64,000 bases of DNA from Agarophyton chilense (GCA_030374765.1 JARGXX010000022.1:124001-188000), one strand, 5' to 3'; shown: positions 11,178-24,275, numbered from the stretch's first letter. Numbers and translations: made by a program. The notes: a model not told the origin generated them from the sequence alone.

Positions 11178-12146
11178 CACCATGCTCACGTGCACTGACG
11201 CCATTCCACACTGATGGCTCTCATGAAGTCATGAAAAAATAAAAAACAAATATCCCATGCGATTCGAAGCGAAAGAGAGTAACAAATATCAAACAACGAG
11301 GAAAACAAAAACAAAACGGGCATGGTCTGAAACAAGAGAGGCATGCAACATTGAGAGATGCTTTCTTTTTGCACTCCCTGGTAATATGAATAAGTTTTAT
11401 TGAGAAGCTCTTGAAAGGATTGCGCTCTTATTGTCCTCCGCACAGAGCCAATTCTTCATATTGCTATTCTTTTGTCTTTGTTCTGTAAACCTTGTTTCTA
11501 ATACGGTTCAGTGTTCTAGAGAAGTCAAGAGAAGGTAAAATTTTAGCAATGCGTCTTCGTTTGAGTTGAGACTGCGGGCGGATAAACTCCGCCGTGCACG
11601 CAAAACTGTAGCTGGGAACGACTTGCTAAACGAAGTGGCTGACTCTATTCGCGCGGAGACGTCGACGAAGCTGATCAGCTGATCATCATGAATGTGGCTG
11701 TCGAGAGCAAGACAGGGCCCTGGTGGCTATGTGAACGCCGAGCACGTCATCGTCAAGATTGTCGATCATGGCGTCACAGTGGACCTGCTTGCATTCCACC
11801 TGAGATTCTGTTGTAAACAAAATAGCGGAAAGACAAAAGAAGCGCCATGAGGACGTGGACAGCGCCAATGGGCGGCCTACGTGGCGCACATGAGCACCAA
11901 ATACAAGAATTTCATGTGCTTACGCCAGCAGCGGTTTGCTAGACCGATGGTATCGGCCCTGAGAGCGCGACGGGGGTATACAATCGTAATGGAGCATTTC
12001 TCTGCTACTCTGTGTTTGCGTGCCCCGTTGCGTGATCCTTTGCTCCAATCGTGTACATGTCCGCTGCTTGGAGCTATCCCCTTCCCCTCTTCACCCTTCT
12101 GCGCCTTCTACTTCGCCTTTCTACACGCTCCTGTTCATAATGACTG

Positions 12147-12169
12147 CGTCAGTGTTCTCGGAATGCTAG
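12147..12169 (+). repeat. Left terminal inverted repeat of copy A
   Basis: CGTC followed by AGTGTTCTCGGAATGCTAG. It matches the reverse complement of 24537-24559 at 22 of 23 positions and the terminus of copy B. Confidence 0.85.
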
Positions 12170-12549
12170 TTCAGTGGTCAGAAAAGGACGAATTGCAATG
12201 ACGGAAAAACTCGTGAATTTATCCAAATTTGGAGGTGTTAATTTCCGAAAATATTTTCATTCGTTCATTAGTGCTAGTTTGTATGGGAAGGAAAACTAGC
12301 ACATATCTGCAGTTTTTCTAGTTTTGATGGAGGTAAAACTAGCGTGAATCTTTCTGTCGCCGCAGTTTAGGTCCAATGGTTTCGCCCCCTCCACCATCTT
12401 CGATCCCCATAAACGCTTCTCCGCAACCCTCTTCCAGAAAGACGCAATCCATGTCCTCAAACAACAGCTCGCCCTCGCACACTTCAAGAACACCTTTTCC
12501 ACCACATCTCCCAAACATCCGCCTCCGGCTCCCCCGCCTTCGCACACCC

Positions 12550-15084
12550 CATAACAGCCACCCTCGGCTCAAAAGTCGTCCCCGCACTCAAGACCGCCAT
12601 CATGTATTCCACAAAAGATAACATCGTCTGGCATCTCCCTCACTCCACCGGTATCGACTCCTTCATCGGCCTCGTCCAAATCTACTCGGACAAGTCCTCT
12701 ACCTCTCTCAAATCTTCTTCCATCACCTCGTAGCCCTCCATATCACCCTTCTCAACTTCTCCGACTCCTTTCGCCGCAAATGCATCTCCGACAATCTCAC
12801 ACTGCTCGGCTATCTTCCCACGTTCTTCACCCCAATCACTCCTTCTCCAGATGCAGATATCATCACTAATTCCTCTTCCATCCCCCGCCAAACAAAAATG
12901 GAACTCATACAGAAGACCATCTCCTCCCTCCTTCAACCTCTCTTCTCTTCTGCCCTCCCCGGTTTCCCCTTCCGCGACGCAGACGGCGTTCTTCGTCAAT
13001 GCCACCCCATCATCGCCAGCTACTGCGCAGACATTCCCGAGGCAAAGGATATTCTCGCCATCTCCCACGGCACCCGCCCCCAGCACCTCTGCCACAGATG
13101 CTCTGTCCCTCGCTCACAACTCCACCAACACTCTCACGCCCATCCCCCTCGTTCTCTTCCCCTCACCCTTGCAGTCCGCAACAAACACTTCTCCCTCCTC
13201 AAGGACTCCGAAGCAGCTCTCCTCGCCCGCAAGCCAAGAGTCTCGCGCAACTTCAAGGAACAAGCTCTCCAAGCACTCCACTCCCTCTCCCTCGCACAAT
13301 ACCCCTCCCTCTTCGAGTCTTACCCCCTTTTCAACATCACCCCCCTCCTCACCCCATACAACATCTTCCGCTTCGAACCCGTCCACAACTTCCACCTCGG
13401 CGTTTCCAAACTCATCAAGCTCGCCGCCATCGAACGTCTCAGATCAGAACACCTCTTCACCACCATCAGCTCCACAAACTCCCGCCGTTCCTTCCACTCC
13501 GTCCGCATCTCCATCCTCAAGCACTCCAACTTCATCCTCACCGCCATCGAAAATCATTCCCCAGCTACCGGCCCCCACATCGACTTCTCTACTTCCGAAA
13601 GTGGGCAGTCCCTCAACGGCTTCTTCACAACTGACGGCGTCCGCGGCATGCTAGAAGCAAAAGACTACCGCGCCCTCGACATGGTCTTCCCCTTCATCGG
13701 CGCCTTATTCGACCGCTGCTGTGACGAAGCCAATTCCGCTCCCATCACAACCGTCTTCTCCAAGTACACAGACCTCCTCCTCACCTCCATGTGCTACAAC
13801 TCCGTCCCCGAATGGAACACTTCTCGTCTTGCCAAACTCGCCTCCCAAATCCATTCCTTCAAGCACAGAGCTGTCGATGTTCTCGGTCCATACCATACCT
13901 CCAACCTTGGCACCCTCAAATTCCACCTCCTCGATCACATCGTAGACGACATTCGACGCTTTGGGGGTCTCCACTTCAACGATGCAGGCATCTTCAAACA
14001 AGCCCATACCCTCTTCAAAGCACATTACTCCCGAACCTCCAAGCGCAGACCCACCGCGCACAACGAAACCACCCGTGCCATCGAACGCTCCGATGCCGTC
14101 AACAATTGGATTTCTCTCTCCGCTGATCCTTCCTTCACCTCATCTTCCCATACCCCTCCTCCTCCCTTCCAAGCCCGCAAACCAGGTTTCGTCCGTGATG
14201 GCAAGCACACCTCCTTTTCCGATATCATCACTGCTCACAAATTCCTTCGAGCAAACCCCCACTCAACAATCTCTTCCCTTCAGGACCTCTTCTCCCCAGA
14301 CACTATCGCCATCATCTCACAGATTGGAACCCTCGCACTCCCCTCCTTCGTCACACTTACACTCGAAACACTAGCTCTCAACCAGGACTCCCCCACTCTC
14401 CGCCAAACCCGTCTCACATTCGTCAATTCCGCATACGTCGTCGGCGGCTTCACCCCAACCCTATACGACTACATCGCCGATCGAAACGAGCTCGCCGTCA
14501 AAGATCCCCTCTCCCACTCATTCAACGTATCTTCGCAGCTCCCTCCTTCGGTCCCTCTAAAACCCCAAAGTTCTCCCACATCCTCGTTGCCGGTTCCAGC
14601 TTCTCCAACCCCACTCCCACCGCCTGGGTCTGCAAGCTCAACTCTCTTCTTCGCTTCACCACCCCTTCTTCCCCTTCCACTCATAACTGGTTCGCCTTCG
14701 TTCAGTTCCTCGAACTCGTTCCACCCCATGATCAAGTCGATGACTCTCTCAATTGCATCTGCATCCGATGGGCAACAGATGACGAACAAAACCACACCGC
14801 CCACCCCCTTCCTATCTCAAACACTTCCAACTCCGACAAAGTCTCCCCCTGGTTCGGCCTCGTACCATCCTCTTCCATTCTCGGCCCCGTTCATGTACTT
14901 CGCCAAAACTACCCCGCACCCCCCTTCACCCATCGATTGCACTGGCGCTTCCATCGATTTTACCTCAACAGATTCTACCGAGACCCAACTGCCAAGCCCT
15001 ACTTCTCCAACACCACCACTGATGGCACAACACCACCACTGGCTGGCACCCATAATAATACCTCCCAAGGCACATGACCCAATA
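12550..15084 (+). pseudogene. Plavaka-like (CACTA/KDZ-related) transposase, copy A, frameshifted
   Basis: DNA transposase read in three frame segments. About 12550-12705 holds GSKVVPALKTAIMYSTKDNI and a YSDKSST-type motif. About 12715-14530 reads through without needing the ATG at 12898. About 14535-15084 is shifted by one. Family-like blocks are FRRKCISDNLTLLGYLPTF, DADGVLRQCHPIIASYCADI with a following HLCHRC zinc pair, RFEPVHNFHLGVSKL, and LGTLKFHLLDHIVDD followed by FNDAGIFKQAH. The last segment holds HNWFAFVQFLEL and WFGLVPSSSILGPVHVLRQN, like the C-terminal part of fungal Plavaka transposases. The Ser/Pro-rich end of the 781-codon frame (14560-15243) is a wrong-frame shadow. The gene is C-rich on the + strand, unlike its neighbours. 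Two indels make it inactive unless they are assembly errors. Confidence 0.75.
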
Positions 15085-15164
15085 AAAGAGTCACCGTTGC
15101 TTTTCTTCCATAGCCGACCCCCATCTTGCTCCACCTCCTTACCCCCTTATCCCCCCGTACCTTA

Positions 15165-15730
15165 TCACTCTCCCACTCCTTGTCTACTCCCTAACGCTAA
15201 GCGCTTGAACCGTGGTTGTTCTGGTCCACATGACGCTATATAGCAATCTAAGACCGCTCCAAGTCTTCTCGTGAGATTCTCCATGAAAAACTCCTCCCTT
15301 ATCGCCAGATAGATTTTCTCTCTCGACGGTATCCATAGACCAACCGGTGCGATTCTCTCCTTATTCCCACTCACATCTCTACGATACCCTCCACAGAATC
15401 CACCATTCTCAAACTCTTCAGCATACTCATTCTTCACCATGTTCCAGGCAACCTCAATATGTCCTCAACAGCCAGTGGCAGAAACCTCCCAAACAGCGTC
15501 TAGAACAAAAGTTGCCTTTGGTCTCCCCGCCCAACGTCTCTATCTATCGTGGTCACCACACATCCAATGCATGCATCAAGTCGCGCAAGATGTATCACCG
15601 TCCCATCCACATACTGCATTTCTCCATTTCTGTGACTCTCTACAGCGTAGCCCATAAACTCCTCCAACCCTTTCAACGACACCTGATTTCGTCGGCCGAC
15701 AGAGTGCACCGTGTACACCTCGGCGTTCAA
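15165..15730 (-). CDS. Unknown - strand frames convergent with the transposase
   Basis: Two - strand frames, 15730-15500 (DGTVIHLARLDACIGCVVTT in its middle) and 15440-15165 (FCGGYRRDVSGNKERIAPVG), have a more protein-like composition than the + strand here. They are in different frames with a stop between them. I recognise no domain. They may be a degraded accessory gene of the transposon, tail-to-tail with the transposase, or chance. Confidence 0.25.
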
Positions 15731-17814
15731 AAATTATATGTAATACGAGTGGCTCCCATCCGTGCTTTGCACGGTGTTGTCTGTAAAAACATGCATTTGT
15801 AGCGTTATACTTGTGTTGCAGTGCACACATCTACTTTGACCGCGCGAGTGCACACGTGTCGCTTGCACGAATATTCCTCCGCCTGCGGGGAGTGCTACGG
15901 TATGCAATTGGCCAACTTTTCTACACGTGTCGACATTCTCCAATCACGTGCCGTGGCACTCTTGGTTCTGCCGCCCGCGCGAGTGCCACGGCACGCCATT
16001 GGCGAGCGCGAGTACACGTGTCACCGTCCTTGAATCGTGCGACGTGGCACTCCTGTTCCGCCGCCCAGCCTAGTGCCACGGCACGCTATTGGTTATCTGT
16101 TACACGTGTGCCGCCGTTGACGAATCCCATGCCGTGGCACTTTTCTTCCGCGGCCAAGTGGCCCATTTGTATCACACGCAGCGACACATACACACACAAA
16201 CATGTGCTTTAGTAGATAGAAAGTGGCTCCGTAGCGTGCTTTGCACGCGTTTGACAGTTTACATGTGTTGAGAAAAAGCTTTGAAAGTAGTTTCTAGCGT
16301 TTGTAAATTAGAACTGGCTTGTAAAAAGGCAAATTTTTCTAGGACGGCTAGTTCATCAGATGCAAAAAGGCATTTAAAGAATGGGAAAGAAAAACAATGC
16401 CATCCTCTACGATTAATTATCCAAAACCTTTTCACAGAAGAATTTCTGAAAATCCTGCATAAAATATTTTTTAACACCGCCTTCCACGCATATTCTGATG
16501 TTGAAATGTACTACGGGAAAGAGTGACATAGAGCAAGTCATAAGAAAAACAGTTATCTGAAAGATCGAACTCAAACGTACTTCCAAACTTCGCTCTACTC
16601 CCACACTTAACCCTACGCGAATACGATTGCCCCTGTACGTTATTGGTAGTCAGGGAGTAGCGTTAAGACGAAAACTGGAAACGACTCGTATACAGGTCCG
16701 CAGGGCATTCTCGGCAAGCGAAAACGCTGTCCATTGTACGAACCTCTAGCTAACCAAAAAAATAGGCTAGTTGTCATCTCATGCACTTCACATATTGCCC
16801 CATTCATATGTCTCTTTAAAATGTCCAAGTTTCGCCGAAAAATTAACATCAATCTTTTCTTCAGATTAAAATCATGATCAAGACTTGCAGCTTTCGCAGT
16901 GAGTGTATTCAACATCTCCACTGACGCACGAGCGCTCTTTCTGGGTTTTACGCTCTTTACTTTGAGAATGACGTTTTTCTTATTCACGAATCTTATTCGT
17001 CGCTTTGTAGTGGTCATTTGGCCCCCCTTCCCTTGGACCCTTGCCATTGCGTCACTTGCGTTTTTCAATCTGTTCTGCAGTTTCATTTCTTTGTCTCAAA
17101 GATGCATGGTCCCGCTGTTGTCTTCTCAAACACTTCTGTTGCATCGATTGAAGGTACGTTCGGAATAATTGCGCCAGGAATCCGGTTTGTGTGCGTGGAC
17201 GTGTCACGTCGTACCTCGTTCAAACTCATTCACACCCAGTAAGCTCACCCTCGCAGCGCTCATGGAGGCGATGATGAGCCCAGCGGTAAGAGTGCAATGA
17301 GGCGCCGTTTCAATCATACGCAAGATGTTAAAAACCGTGCTTTGTGTGACTAACCGTGCTTTGTGTGAAAAACCATGCTTTGTGTGAAAGATCGTGCATT
17401 TTTGACTTGGCCCGCAGCGCCCACGTGCGCAATTGTGTTCCCAGCGGTAAACGCGCAGTCAGGCGTCATTGCACTGAAACGAAGTCGGCGTTTGTTTGTC
17501 ATGCGCGCCAAATTTTAGCGCGTTCTCCGTTGCGACGCCTGCGTTCTTCGGCTTGTTCTGAAGTTTCAGCTCTTCGTCGTACAGCACCACGCTTGCACTG
17601 TTGCCTTCTGCGAGCTTTGGCTGCATCGGTTGAAAATACAGTCGGAATGAAAGCGTCACGAGACCACGTTGGTGCCTGTAAACGTCTCACAGTGTCGCCA
17701 TCTTACTTTCCCCTAGTACCGAAAGTGTTCGCAACTGTGTGCCCAGTAGTGGGCGCGCAATGAGGCGTCATTGCAGTCATACGCGGTGTGTGAGAAACCC
17801 TGCTCTCTGCACTT

Positions 17815-17985
17815 CTCTTGGAGCGGGGTGTAAAACCCTGCTCTTGAGCACGTCTTGGAGCGGGGTGGGAAACCCTTCTCTTGGACTCGTTACGGAGCGG
17901 GGTGGAGAAACCCTGCTTTTCGAGTTGTCCAAGAACAGGGTAGAAAACCCTGCTCTTGGAGTGGTCCTGGAGCAAGGTGTGCAAC
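17815..17985. repeat. ~38-bp minisatellite nested in the macrosatellite unit
   Basis: Units of GGAGCGGGGTG-(G/A)AAACCCTGCTCTTGG recur about every 38 bases. Equivalent arrays lie near 19790-19960, 21500-21875 and 23475-23885, and the number of units grows towards the right. Confidence 0.85.
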
Positions 17986-18158
17986 GGCAGGCGATTGGTG
18001 AAATAATACACACGTGTCACCTCCAGCACTGTCCTTACGCCCAGCCTAGAGCCGCGGCACGCTATTGGTCAGCTGTTACACGTGTGTCGCCGTTGACCAA
18101 TCCTGTGCCATGGCACTCTTGTTCCGCGGCCAAGTGGCCCATTCGTATCACACGCAGC

Positions 18159-18162
<4 letters not shown>

Positions 18163-18222
<60 letters not shown>
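18163..18222. repeat. (CA)n microsatellite, longest of the array
   Basis: About 30 uninterrupted CA units. The same position in the other units holds shorter runs (near 16183, 20139, 22053 and 24063), so the length varies from unit to unit. Confidence 0.95.
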
Positions 18223-18227
<5 letters not shown>

Positions 18228-21200
18228 GCTTTAATAGTTAGAGACGAGTGGCTCCGTAGCGTGCTTTCCACGCGTTCGACAGTTTACATATGTTGAGATA
18301 AAGCTTTGCAAGTAGTTTGTAGCGTTTGCAAATTAGAACTGGCTTGTAAAAAGACAAATGTTTGTAGAACGGCTAGTTCATCAGATTCAGAAAGGCATTG
18401 GAAGAATGAAAAAGAAAAACGATGTCATCATCTACGATGAATTATCCAAAACATTTTCACAGCCGAAGTTCTGAAAAGCCTGGATGAAATATTTTCTATC
18501 ACCGCTTTTCACGCCTATTCTGATGTTGAAATGTACTACGAGAAATAGTGACATAGAGCAAGCCATGAGAAAAGCAGTTATCTTAAAGATCGAACTCAAC
18601 CCTACTCCCAAACTGCAATCTACTCCCACACTTAACCGTACTCGAAGACGATTGCCCCTGTACATTGTTGGTAGTCAGAGCAAAGCCTTAAGACTAAAAC
18701 TGGAAACGAAACGTCTATAGGTCCGCAGGGCATTCTCGGCATGCGAATACGCTGTCCATTGTAAGAATCTGTATCCAACAGAAAGAAAATAGGCTAGAGT
18801 TGTCATCCCATCCACATCATCTATTGCCCAACTCATATTTCTCTTCAAAATGTCCAATTGTTGTAGAAACATTAACATGAATCCTCTCTTCAGCTTAAAA
18901 TAATGATCAATAATAGCAGCTTTCGCGCTGAGTGTATAACACACCTTGGCTTACGCGTGAGCGCTCTTTCTGGGGTTTACGCTCTCCATTTTGAGATCAA
19001 CTCTGTTTCTCACTCTCTCGAATCTTTTCTGTCGCTTTGTAGTGGTCTCATTTGGCCCTCGTTACCTGTCTCTCTTTCTTTTGCGTCACCTGCGCTTTTC
19101 AGTCTGTTCTGCCGTTTCATTTTCTCGTCTTACAGCCGCGTGGTCACGCTTTTTTCTTCTCAAAACTTCAGTTGCATCGATTGAGGGTATGTTCGGCATA
19201 ATTGAGCAAGAAATTCGGTTTGTGTGCGTGGACATGTCATAGTGTACCTCGTTCAAATTCATTCACACCCTATAAGCTCACCCTTGCAGCGCTTATGAGC
19301 GCGATTATGAGCCCACCGGTAAGCGCGCAATGAGGCGCCGTTTCGCTCTTACGCCAGATGTGAAAAACCGTGCTTTGTGTGGCAAACCGTGATTTGTGTG
19401 AAAAACCATGCTTTGTTTAAGAAAACGTGCTTTTTTGACTTGGCTCGCAGCGCCCACGTGCGCAATTGTGTGCCCAGCGGTAAACGCGCAGTGAGGCGTC
19501 GTTGCACTGAAACGCCCTCGTTCTTCGGCCTGTTCTGAAGTTTTAGCTCTTCGTCGTACAGCAGCACGCTTGCACTGTTGCCTTGTGCGAGCTTCGGCTG
19601 CATCGGTTGAAGGTACGGTCGGCATGATAGCGTCAAAAGACCACGTTGGTGCCTGTGGACGTCTCTCCGCGTTCCCATCTAAGTTTTTCCTAGTACCGAA
19701 AGTGTTCGCAACTGTGTGCCCAGCAGTGGGTGCGGAATGAGGCGTCATTGCAGTCATACGCGGTGTGTGAGAAACCGTGCTCTCTGCATTTCTCCTGGAG
19801 CGGGGTGGAAAAACCCTGCTCTTGGACTTGTCTTGGAGCAGGGTGCCAAACCCTTCTCTTGGACTCGTTCCGGAGCGGGGTGGGGAAACCCTGCTTCTGG
19901 AGTTGTCCCGGAGCAGGGTAGAAAACCCTGCTCTTGGAGTTGTCCCGTAGCAAGGTGTGCAACGGCAGGCGATTGGTGAAACAATACACACGTGTCACCC
20001 TCAGCACTGTCCTTCCGCCCAACCTAGTGCCACGGCAGGCTTTTGGTGAACTGTTACACGTGTGTTTCCATTGACCAATCCTATGCCGTGGCACTCTTGT
20101 TCCGCGGCCAAGTGGCCCATTCGTATCACACGCAGCGACACACACACACACACACACACACACACCAACATGTGCTTTAGTAGTTAGACGAGTGGCTCTG
20201 TAGCGTGCTTTGCATGCGTTTGACAGTTTACATATGTTGAGAAAAAGCTTTGAAAGTAGTTTGTAGCGATTGTAAATTAGAATCGGCTTGTACAATGAGG
20301 CGCCGTTTCACTCATACGCAAGATGTGAGAAACCGTTGTCTGTGTGAAGAAACGTGCTCTGTGTGAGAACCTGTGCTCTGCGGACTTTGCTTGTAACGCC
20401 CATGTGAGCAATTGTGTGCCTAGCGGTAAACACGCAGTAAGGTGCCACTGCACGCGGATGGCTAGTTCATAAGATGTAGAGAGGCATAGGAAGACTTCGA
20501 AAGAAACAAAATGTCATCCTCTACGATTTAGTATTCAAGACCTTATCAGGGCAGAATTTCTGGAAAGCCCGCACGAAATGCTTTTCTATCACCGCTTTTC
20601 ACGCATGTTTTGAGGTTGAAATGTACTATAGGAAAGAGTGACATAGAGCAGGTCGTGAAAAAAGCAGTTATCTTAAATATGGAACTCAACCCTTTTACCA
20701 AACTATTGCCCCTGTACGATATTGGTAGTCAGGGCAAAGTCTTAAGACGAAAACTCTAAAAGTATCGTCTTTAGGCTCGCAGGGATTTCGTCCCAAGCAA
20801 AAACGCTGTCCTTTGTACGAACTTGTGACTAACCGTAATTAAAAAGACTGATTGTTTTTTGTTCCGCTTAATATATTGCCCCATTCATTTTTCTCTTTGA
20901 AATGTCCACCTTTTGCAGAAAACGTAACATGATTCCCTTTATCAGCTTAAAAATTGATCAAGAATGACAGATTTCGCGCTGAGTGTATTCAAAACCTCCA
21001 CTTACGCGCAAGCGCTATTTCTGGGGTTTAAATTCTCTACTTTGAGAAGAACTCTGTTTTTCACTCTCGAATCTTGTCTGTCGCTTTTTAGTGGTCCTAT
21101 TTGCACCTTGTTTCCTGACTCTTTTTCCATTACGTCACCTGAGTTTTTTAGACTGTTCTGCCGTTTCATTTCTTGGTCTTACGGCTGCATGGTCACGCTG

Positions 21201-24104
21201 TTGTCTTCTCAAAACTTCAGATGCTTCGATTAAAGGTATATTCGGCACAATTGCGCAAGGAATTTGGTTTGTGTCCGTGAACGTGTCATGGTGTACCTCG
21301 TTCAAACCGACAAACACCCTGAAAGCTCACCCTCGCAGCGCTTATGAGCTGAGAAACCGTGCTCTGTGTCAGGAACCGTGCTCTGTGTGAAAAGCCGTGC
21401 TCTTTGGACTTTTCTCGCAGCGCCCATGTGCGCAATTGTGTATCCAGCGGTAAGCGCGCAGTAAGGCGCGATTGCACTCAAACGCTGTGTGTCAGGAACT
21501 CTCCTCTCTGAGCTTGTCTTGGAGCGGGGTGAAACCCCTCCCCTGCACTTCGAATAGTTCCGAAGCGGGGTTCAAAAACCGTGCTTTTGCACTTTTTCAC
21601 TCACACGCAGTGTGTCAGAAAATTTTCCCTGTGGGCCTGTCCTGGAAACCCCCTGATCTTCTACTTGTTCCGAAGCGGGGTGCAAACACCGTGCTCTTGC
21701 ACTTGTCCCAGAGCATGGTGGAAAACCCGTGTTCTCTAAACTCGTCCTGGAGCGGGGTGGGAAACCCTGCTTTTGGACTCGTTCCGGAGCGGGGTGAGGA
21801 AACCCTGCTCTTGGAGCTGTCCCGGAGCAGGGTAGAGAACCCTGCTCTTGGAGTTGTCCCGGAGCAAGGTGTGCAACGGCACCAGATTGGTCAAATGTTA
21901 CACACGTGTCACGCTCAGCACTGTACTTCCGCCCAGCCGAGTGCCACGGCACGCTATTGGTCAACTGTTACACATGTGTCGCTGTTGACCAATCCTATGC
22001 CATGGCACTCTTGTTCCGCGGCCAAGTGGCCCATTCGTATCACACGCAGCGACACACACACACACACACAAACATGTGCTTTAGTAGTTGGAGACGAGTG
22101 GCTCTGTAGCGTGCTTTGCACGCGTTTGACAGTTTACATATGTCGAGAAAAAGCTTTGAAAGTAGTTTGTAGAGTTTGTAAATTAGAACCGGCTTGTACA
22201 ATGACGCGCCGTTTCATTCATACGCAAGATGTGAGAAACCGTTCTCTTTGTAAGGAACCGTGCTCTGTGTGAGAACCCGTGATCTTCGGACTTTTCTTGC
22301 AACGCCCATGTGCGCAATTGTGTGCCCAGCGGTAAGCACTCAGTAAGCTGCCATTGCACGTGGATGGCTAGTTCATAAGTTTTAGAGAGGCAAAGGAAGA
22401 CTGTGAAAGAAACAAAATTTCATCCTCTACGATTTAGTATCCAAGACTTTTTCAGGGCAGAATTTCTGGAACGCCTACACGAAATTATTTTCTTCCACCG
22501 CTTTTCACGCATATTTTGAGTTTGAAATGTACTACGGGAAATAGTTAGATAGAGCAAGCCGTGAGAAAAGCAGTTATCTTAAATAACAAACTCAACCCTT
22601 TTACCAAACGATTGCCCTTGTAGGATATTGGTAGTCAGGGGAAAGCCTGAAGACGAAAACTGGAAACGTATCGTTTCTAGGCTCGCAGGGATTTCTCGCC
22701 AAGCAAAAACGCTGTCCTCTGTACGAACTTGTGGCTAACCGTAATTAGATAGACTGATTGTATTTTGTTACGCTACTTATACTGCCTCATTCATATATCT
22801 CTTTGAAATGTCCACCTTATGTAGAAACTTTAACATAATTCCCTTTATCAGCTTAAAAATTGATCAAGAATGACATATTTCGCGCTGACTGCATTCAAAA
22901 CCTCCACTTACGCGCGAGCGCTATTTCTGGGGTTTACATTCTCTACTTTGAGAACAACTCTGTTTTTCACTCTCGAATCTTGTCTGTCGCTTTGTAGTGG
23001 TCCTATTTGCACCTTGTTTTCTGGCTCTATTTCCATTGCGTCACCTGCTCTTTTTATTCTGTTCTGCCGTTCCACTTTTTGGTCTTACGGCTGCATGGTC
23101 ACGCTGTTGTCCTCTCAAAACTTCAGCTGCTTCGATTGAAGGTATATTCGGCACAATTGCGCAAGGAATTCGGTTTGTGTCCGTGGACGTGTCATGGTGT
23201 ACCTCGTGTAAACTGACAATCACCCTAAAAGCTTACCCTCGCAGCGCGTATGAGCTGGATGATGAGTCCAGCGGTAAGCGCGCAATGAGGCGCTGTTTCA
23301 CTCATAGGCAGGATGTGAGAAACCGTGCTCTGTGGGAGGAACCGTGCTCTGTGTGAAAAGCCATGCTCTTTGGACTTTGCTCGCAGCGCCCATGTGCGCA
23401 ATTTTGTGTCCAGCGGTAAGCGCGCAGTAAGGCGCCATTGCACTCAAACGCTGTGTGTCAGGAACTCTTCTCTCTGGGCTTGTCCTGGAGCGGGGTGAAA
23501 ACCCCCCCTGCTCTTCGAATTGTCCAGAAGCGGGATGCAAAAACCGTGCTGTTGCACTTTTGCACTCACACGCAGTGTGTTAGAAACTTTTCTCTCTGGG
23601 CTTGTCCTGGAGCGGGGTGAAAACCCTCTGCTCTTCAACTTGTCCCGAAGCGGGATGCAACAACCGTGCTCTTGCACTTGTCCCAGAGCATGGTGGAAAA
23701 ACTGTTCTCTGGACTCGTCCTGGAGCGGGCTGGGAAACCCTGCTCTTGGACTCGTTCCGGAGCGGGGTGGAGAAACCCTGCTCTTGGACTCGTTCCGGAG
23801 CGGGGTGGAGAAACCCTGCTCTTGGAGCTGTCCCAAAGCAGGGTAGAAAACCCTGCTCTTGGAGTTGTCCCGGAGCAAGGTGTGCAACGGCACGCGATTG
23901 GTCAAATGTTACACACGTGTCATGCTCAGCACTGTACTTCCGCCCAGCCGAGTGCCACGGCACGCTATTGGTCATCTGTTACACGTGTGTCGCCGTTGAC
24001 GAATCCCATGCCGTGGCACTCTTGTTCCGCGGCCAAGTGGCCCATTCGTATCACACGCAGCGACACACACACACACAAACATGTGCTTTAGTAGTTGGAG
24101 AAAG

Positions 24105-24275
24105 GCCGATAGAGGTGCGCTCCGACTTCATCGGGAGTTCCGATGAAGTCCCCGCGCACCTCTGTCGGCCGACAGTCGACCAACATCTCAGAAACGCATC
24201 ATGCGTGATGTTATGCCGTATTTGTCGCCCGACAGGGGTTCCCTGCGACTTCATCGGTCCACTGATGAAGTCGCA
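24105..24275. repeat. Cluster of three hairpins between macrosatellite and transposon end
   Basis: Hairpin a (24105-24170) has ~31-base arms beginning GGCCGATAGAGGTGCGC and meeting around GACTTCATCGG-GAGTT-CCGATGAAGTC, with few mismatches. Hairpin b is ACGCATCATGCGT near 24194. Hairpin c (24246-24275) is GCGACTTCATCGG with a short loop and ...GATGAAGTCGC. Hairpins a and c share the GACTTCATCGG core. Confidence 0.85.

Larger units (their letters stand above)
10675..12146. other. No recognisable gene apart from palindromes
   Basis: Short frames only. The stretch holds the two large palindromes listed separately (11022-11177) and a short GCTGATCAGCTGATCA palindrome near 11672. I see no transposase, host gene or RNA gene. 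Confidence 0.45.
15811..24098. repeat. Macrosatellite: ~1.9-2.0-kb tandem units, four full plus partial
   Basis: The marker CCGCGGCCAAGTGGCCCA recurs at 16148, 18124, 20102, 22016 and 24027, giving spacings of 1976, 1978, 1914 and 2011. Each unit has, in order: an inverted repeat built on AGTGCCACGGCAC with ACACGTGTG in its loop; the marker; a CA microsatellite; ~700 unique bases; a ~20-bp repeat built on ACCGTGCTTTGTGTGA; and a ~38-bp minisatellite built on GGAGCGGGGTGGAAACCCTG. Many frames in the array look like repeat translations and carry no domain. The array stops abruptly at about 24098. Confidence 0.9.

Noticed and set aside
12999..14374. Several long + and - strand frames overlapping the transposase (Ser/Pro/Thr-rich)
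   Set aside because: They are shadows of a C-rich coding strand; only the frame with colinear Plavaka-like blocks also seen in copy B is supported.
14560..15243. Ser/Pro-rich C-terminal third of the 781-codon frame
   Set aside because: A one-base shift recovers the expected transposase C-terminal blocks in another frame, so this tail is a frame artefact.
21500..23885. CRISPR-like regularity of ~38-bp repeats
   Set aside because: Units are contiguous without unique spacers, vary freely and lie in a eukaryotic satellite; no cas genes.
17703..23975. Repeated frames of 100-230 codons in the macrosatellite
   Set aside because: They translate the 38-bp and 20-bp repeats in several frames and both strands; no domain, no start context and no preference for one frame.
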